Source: Macrobrachium rosenbergii (taxonomy: Eukaryota > Arthropoda > Malacostraca > Decapoda > Palaemonidae). Taken from it: a DNA stretch of 64,000 bases. The notes under the pieces were generated by a model. It had not been told where the DNA came from. It saw nothing but the letters and a program-made list of their open reading frames with translations, and searched no databases. This document shows positions 59,760-64,000 of this stretch, piece after piece; the first letter of the stretch is position 1, and the number at the start of each line of letters is the position of its first letter. The position numbers and the translations under genes are program-made. Location: positions 70,859,720 to 70,923,719 of the forward strand of contig NC_089788.1 of assembly GCF_040412425.1 (NCBI RefSeq), read 5' to 3'.

Positions 59760-60451
59760 TATTACCACTTTACAAACGCTGGGGAAGGCCTATTAACCTA
59801 TTAAGTACTAGGGTCATAAAAATGTTAGAGACATTATATTCAAACTCAGGTTTACAACAGCCTAAACCATCTCCTCATTAATGGAGAAAATCAATTATCA
59901 AGCCTGGCATGGGGTTGCCTGCGGTAGGCTCAAGCCCCTTGACAGTCAGGATTAAGCCTAAGCCTATACCTACACACCCCAGGAGGCGTCAACTAAATTA
60001 GTGTGTTTTAATCTTTACATAAAGATACTCTAATAACATCCATAACAAAATAGCTTGATATTAATGCTGTACTTTGAAAGAAAACAAAATTCGAACCTGT
60101 ATTAGATCGGCAGTCAGCTGTCAACAAATATAACTTAACTTTCGGTGTTTCGATGCCACCAAGAGACCTGGAAGGGCGTTCAGAATTAAAAGTAAAAAAA
60201 AGCAAACCTTATCTACAAACTTTCATTTTGAATAACGGATCAGTATTGAATTTTGAAACTTGAAAAAAAAAATGCGAATTGGAGAACATAGTATGGTACC
60301 AATATTCCAAACAGGTATATATATATTTTTTTTTATCCACGTACAATTCCGGAGAGTAATGATCCCTCTTCAGTGTGGAGCCAATGAAGAGGGAGCGTGA
60401 CGCTCTGCAACTGTATGTATTTAAAATATATATACAGTATAAATAAATCAA

Positions 60452-60486
<35 letters not shown>

Positions 60487-61552
60487 GTTCTCCAAATTTT
60501 GGTTTTTCTAATTGTCCTTTTCCGATCAAAGACAGCTGATTCGCGATAACAAATTTCATTGTATAACATCATATTACAATAATATTAATCTCTTTATCTG
60601 ACTTTAAGGGTTTCATGTCTCATGTCTAGATTGTCAGTATGTGCATTGTCTCTACTTTGTATGTTCCTTGAGCTGAAATGAAATTTAGTATTATTATTAT
60701 TATTTAAAAGTTCGTGGGGTTAGTGGGCCCCACAAACCTTATGAAGCTCTAGTGTTAGTTACCGACAACAACTACATCTATGGTGTGATTATCATTCATT
60801 GACTGATACCGACAAGCGTAAAAAAATTACCGACAAATACGGTAAAAAGGATAATGACTGAAGCGATTAAAAAACATTTTTCTGGTCATAAAATGAAGTC
60901 TGTGCGTTCACTCTCATGTTATAATCTTATTTGTGTTACTGCCCACACGAGCAGTTTCGAATATTTTGAAAATAACTTCGCAGCCCTATAGGAATTTAGA
61001 CGGGCTTCATTTTTTCTCCCGAAATATTTGTTTTTTAATATGCACAACCGGCTTGCCTATATTTATGTTGAAAGTAACCATTTTATGACAAAAAAAAAAA
61101 GATCACAACCATAATCTGCCTTAAAATTTCCAATCTAATATTGCAAGTTAAATGCCTGTACAGTAGTCGTTCACGTTCTTTTCCCTGTCAATGGCCCACC
61201 AAGTGCTTTTATCTTATTAATCTAATTCAGATAATTTTATATTTCAGTTGTTAATAAAGGCCCTCAGAAATGTTGCTACACAGTCTGTCATTCGTAATAG
61301 AATTGCTATTCTAACAACACCCATTTTACATGAAACTCAGTGTTCTTCTGTTTTGACCTAGTTTATTCAGATGGCAGCAAACTTCCATTTGTTTTCAAAG
61401 GATGTGCTTATGTTCGTGCAATTGTTAGATTACACTGTTCATGTAAATGAGTCAATGTTCCCCGCTTTTTTTTTTTACATATTCCCATAGACTTTACCCT
61501 TTTTGCTGGTATTTTTCTGCAGTTCACGGCAAGTGGTACCACGGTTTTTTTT
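59760..61552. other. Intergenic, no gene seen
   Basis: AT-rich sequence with a (TATG)n microsatellite at 60452-60486 and a short TTA/ATT run near 60690. Open frames on the minus strand near 60008-60572 have no recognised domain. Confidence 0.55.
60452..60486. repeat. (TATG)n microsatellite
   Basis: A short TA run followed by about seven TATG units. Confidence 0.95.
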
Positions 61553-61852
61553 GGAATGGAATGGAATATAGAATTTAGGTCAAATGCCTAGCGCTGGGAG
61601 CTACGAGATCATTCAGCGCTGAAAGGGAAATTAAGAGTAGAAAGGGTTGAAAGGTGTAACATTAGAAAACCTCGCAGTTGCACCACTAAACTATCGTTCA
61701 GAGGGTGGAGAGCAAGATGGAAGAAAGAGAGTACGGATGGAGGTACAATAAAAGAAATACAAGGGGTAGCAGCTGAGTGCCGGAGGGACGCTGCAAAGAA
61801 CAAGTGACGCCTGGGGAGCACCGCGTGAGGTGCATTAACTGAACTACTCTAG
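61553..61852 (+). mobile_element. SINE-like repeat, copy 3
   Basis: Co-linear with 45603-45922: GAATATAGAATTTAGG, TGCCTAGCGCTGGGA, TCATTCAGCGCTGAAA, GGGACGCTGCAAAGAAC and GTGAGGTGCATTAACTG. No clear target-site duplication. Confidence 0.8.
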
Positions 61853-63780
61853 AGTCTAGCTACGGGAACCTTTTTGTTGTTGGGTTATGGGTAATTATCG
61901 CATTTTTATCAGCTGCATATTCCAGTAATTTTTTATGTAAACATAAAAAATACGCTTATATTTTCAAAGAATTAAATTAAAATGTCCATGGAAACTAGAA
62001 ACATTTGAAAACCATTTCAAATCAGTTTGGTGTTTTTCAAAAGAGAAAGGGAAAAATTGTTCACTTAAAGCGAACACTGCACAGTATTCCAAAGTATACT
62101 TATAGCACAACATCTAAACGCTGCAGTTACTGTCACCATTGAAAGGAGCTAAAAGGTTATATTTCCGATTTACAATCATGTGGACGGAATTAAACGGCCG
62201 GAATACGTTGCCCCTCCTAATTAATTTTCACTGAAAAAAAGACCGTGCTTTTTCTAGAAAATAGCTGAAACCCTTTTTAACCTAATCCAATATGGCAAAA
62301 TCTTCATGTTGCCCTCAATTACCGACATCATTTGTTTTCTTTTCTTGTCTATCTCATCAAGTGCAACATATTTTCCTCCATAGGACTTCCTCAGGAAATG
62401 TATGTTGTAGAGGTTACAACTTTTTGTGTACGTGGTGTATATTTGTAATGCGCAAAGTATTTCTTCAAGATCTATTTAGGTTAGTCATGTACCACTTTCC
62501 ATCTTTTTCGAAATTGCATATGTTCAACCACAACCTTCTTCAGCACAAAATCAACATTTTTATGGGAATCGTGCAATTTTAATAACTCGTGCAGAAATGC
62601 AATAGGCAATTCAGCAGTAAGAACCTCCTCCTACCCACCTACCAATAATGCAAAGCAAAAACGGTTGAGGTGTGAACTGGAGCCAATTGAAATTTAATGA
62701 GGCCATGAACTGTACCTCGTAATTACTAGGATACATGCTAACCTTGGGCGTTGGTCTTACTTGGCTAGGGAATGTGATCTCTTCCCCAGGAACCCTCCCA
62801 TGTCTTGGCCAAAAAGTTAAAAATGCCCTTTGAAAAGGATAGATATAGGGAAGCATGTTACAACTAAAATTACTATATATCTACCAAAAAATGTTATGAT
62901 TTCTGGCATTACACCAGTATGTCAAAAATCACATAATTGAAATAGAAATCATACTGCAAAAGTTGCTGTTAACACCATAGAATAAAGAAAACTAAAAATT
63001 ATCGGTAATTTGTAAAACAACATAAAAGTACTGGCTGTCTGAGGCCACTAGTGAGCAAGTATTTAATAGCCTACTTGAATACCACACAAGTAATGCCATG
63101 GATTAAAAAGTCTTGAGATTTTACTCAGTTGGATGATTGGTCTTGATATAAAAAATAATGAAGCATACTTTCAGCTAGAAAATTATTAATACAAAATAAG
63201 GTTACTTAAGTGAGGAAATGACACCATTCTCATGACACGCAAAGGGATGACTCTTTAAGTTGTTTAGCCTAGGCCTGTATAATAGATGGTCTGTATTGAT
63301 CGTCTCACAATGGTATTAATGTATTATATTACGTAGCTATGGTAAACATAAGAACATCAGTTTAAGGCACACACTGGGGACCATGCAGTCTCTACTTCCT
63401 CATCCCAAAATCCCTCTCCAAAACAACTGAATTACAACATATGCAGTAAACATACCACAAAATCATACAGCAGCACAATATTATATATGGTACTCACTGT
63501 GATGTCCTATGAATACAGTGTAAGTAGCGGGATAAATAGGCTAACCACACACAAAGAACTCAGCTTCCATGAGCGCTTTCTAAGGTGAGATGGTTTGCAC
63601 AAATTGATGGTGGCCATTTTAGTATGAAGTAGGTGGAGACAAGCCAGTTGAGATGACTAGGCCATAACTTTAAGGTTACTTACCCCTGAGTCATAGCCAG
63701 CCAATACCATGTAGCTTGACAGTAGTATACAGTACTGATAAGAACTGAATGACTTCATAATCACCCTAAGAACTGTCTCA
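61853..63780. other. Intergenic, no gene seen
   Basis: AT-rich; open frames at 62292-62582 (+) and 62611-62856 (-) show no known domain. Confidence 0.55.
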
Positions 63781-63993
63781 GTGTTTATGAATATAATCTG
63801 CATCAAAACAGCTGCAACAGAGTTGAATGAGCTGCCAGAAATTTCCCTTATGGTTGAGTACAATTTCTTTGGTCTTGGTGGAAGCCTACTGGGTAATATT
63901 GGCAGTGTCTTTGGATACTGTCCTGAAGATGTCTCCCAGTCCTCTGCCAGACATATATGTAATGAAAGAAAGTGTTCAGATATTGCAGGATAG
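63781..63993 (+). other. Unidentified open frame near the window edge
   Basis: A 70-codon frame with balanced codon use contains NFFGLGGSLLGNIGSVFG and ends in a stop just before the window edge. It could be an exon or, more likely, part of an interspersed repeat. No family is recognised. Confidence 0.2.
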
Positions 63994-64000
63994 CAACCAG

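Noticed and set aside
61609..61821. Minus-strand open frame of 70 codons
   Set aside because: It lies entirely within the SINE-like repeat.
63571..63625. Candidate UBA3 first exon (ATG GCC context on the minus strand near 63616)
   Set aside because: The encoded peptide does not resemble UBA3 N-termini and no good donor restores the phase.
1..64000. tRNA, rRNA, CRISPR, operon or prophage-like features
   Set aside because: I looked for tRNA T-loop motifs, CRISPR spacing and bacterial gene packing and found none; the window is intron-rich animal DNA.

Overview
This is eukaryotic, intron-rich, AT-rich animal DNA dense in microsatellites ((AT)n, (GA)n) and interspersed repeats. Two conserved animal genes, interstitial TTAGG pentamers (the usual arthropod telomere repeat) and three copies of a repeat I associate with decapod crustacean genomes point to a decapod (shrimp, prawn or crab kind). 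The phylum-level call is inference; no species is claimed.

Layout. 1-790 is a degenerate satellite array. 803-4461 is a DNA transposon with about 150-bp terminal inverted repeats (TIRs) around a decayed gene (1688-3830) for a Cys-rich, PIN/XPG-like protein. 4.5-13.3 kb holds a LINE reverse-transcriptase tail, long (AT)n and (GA)n tracts and one SINE-like copy. 13.8-16.6 kb is a repeat-rich accessory block: a 300-bp dispersed repeat, a module in three direct and one inverted copy, a 620-bp foldback, TTAGG repeats and a small MITE. ARL6 (BBS3), a cilia-linked ARF-family GTPase, lies on the + strand with coding exons at 17672-17849, 26594-26766 and 28455-28679 (191 residues). A gene-poor stretch follows to 41.6 kb. 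UBA3, the catalytic subunit of the NEDD8-activating enzyme, lies on the - strand with nine coding exons between 55418 and 41650 (433 residues from the first visible in-frame Met); a further 5' exon is not located. 55.4-64 kb is repeat-rich and holds an inverted copy of the 13.8-kb repeat.

The two host genes are convergent and not functionally related: ARL6 recruits the BBSome to ciliary membranes, and UBA3 starts the neddylation cascade that activates cullin-RING ligases. Both look intact, with canonical GT-AG introns and correct phases throughout. The least explained material is the 0.8-4.5 kb transposon and the paired repeat blocks at about 13.8-15.8 and 59.1-59.8 kb.
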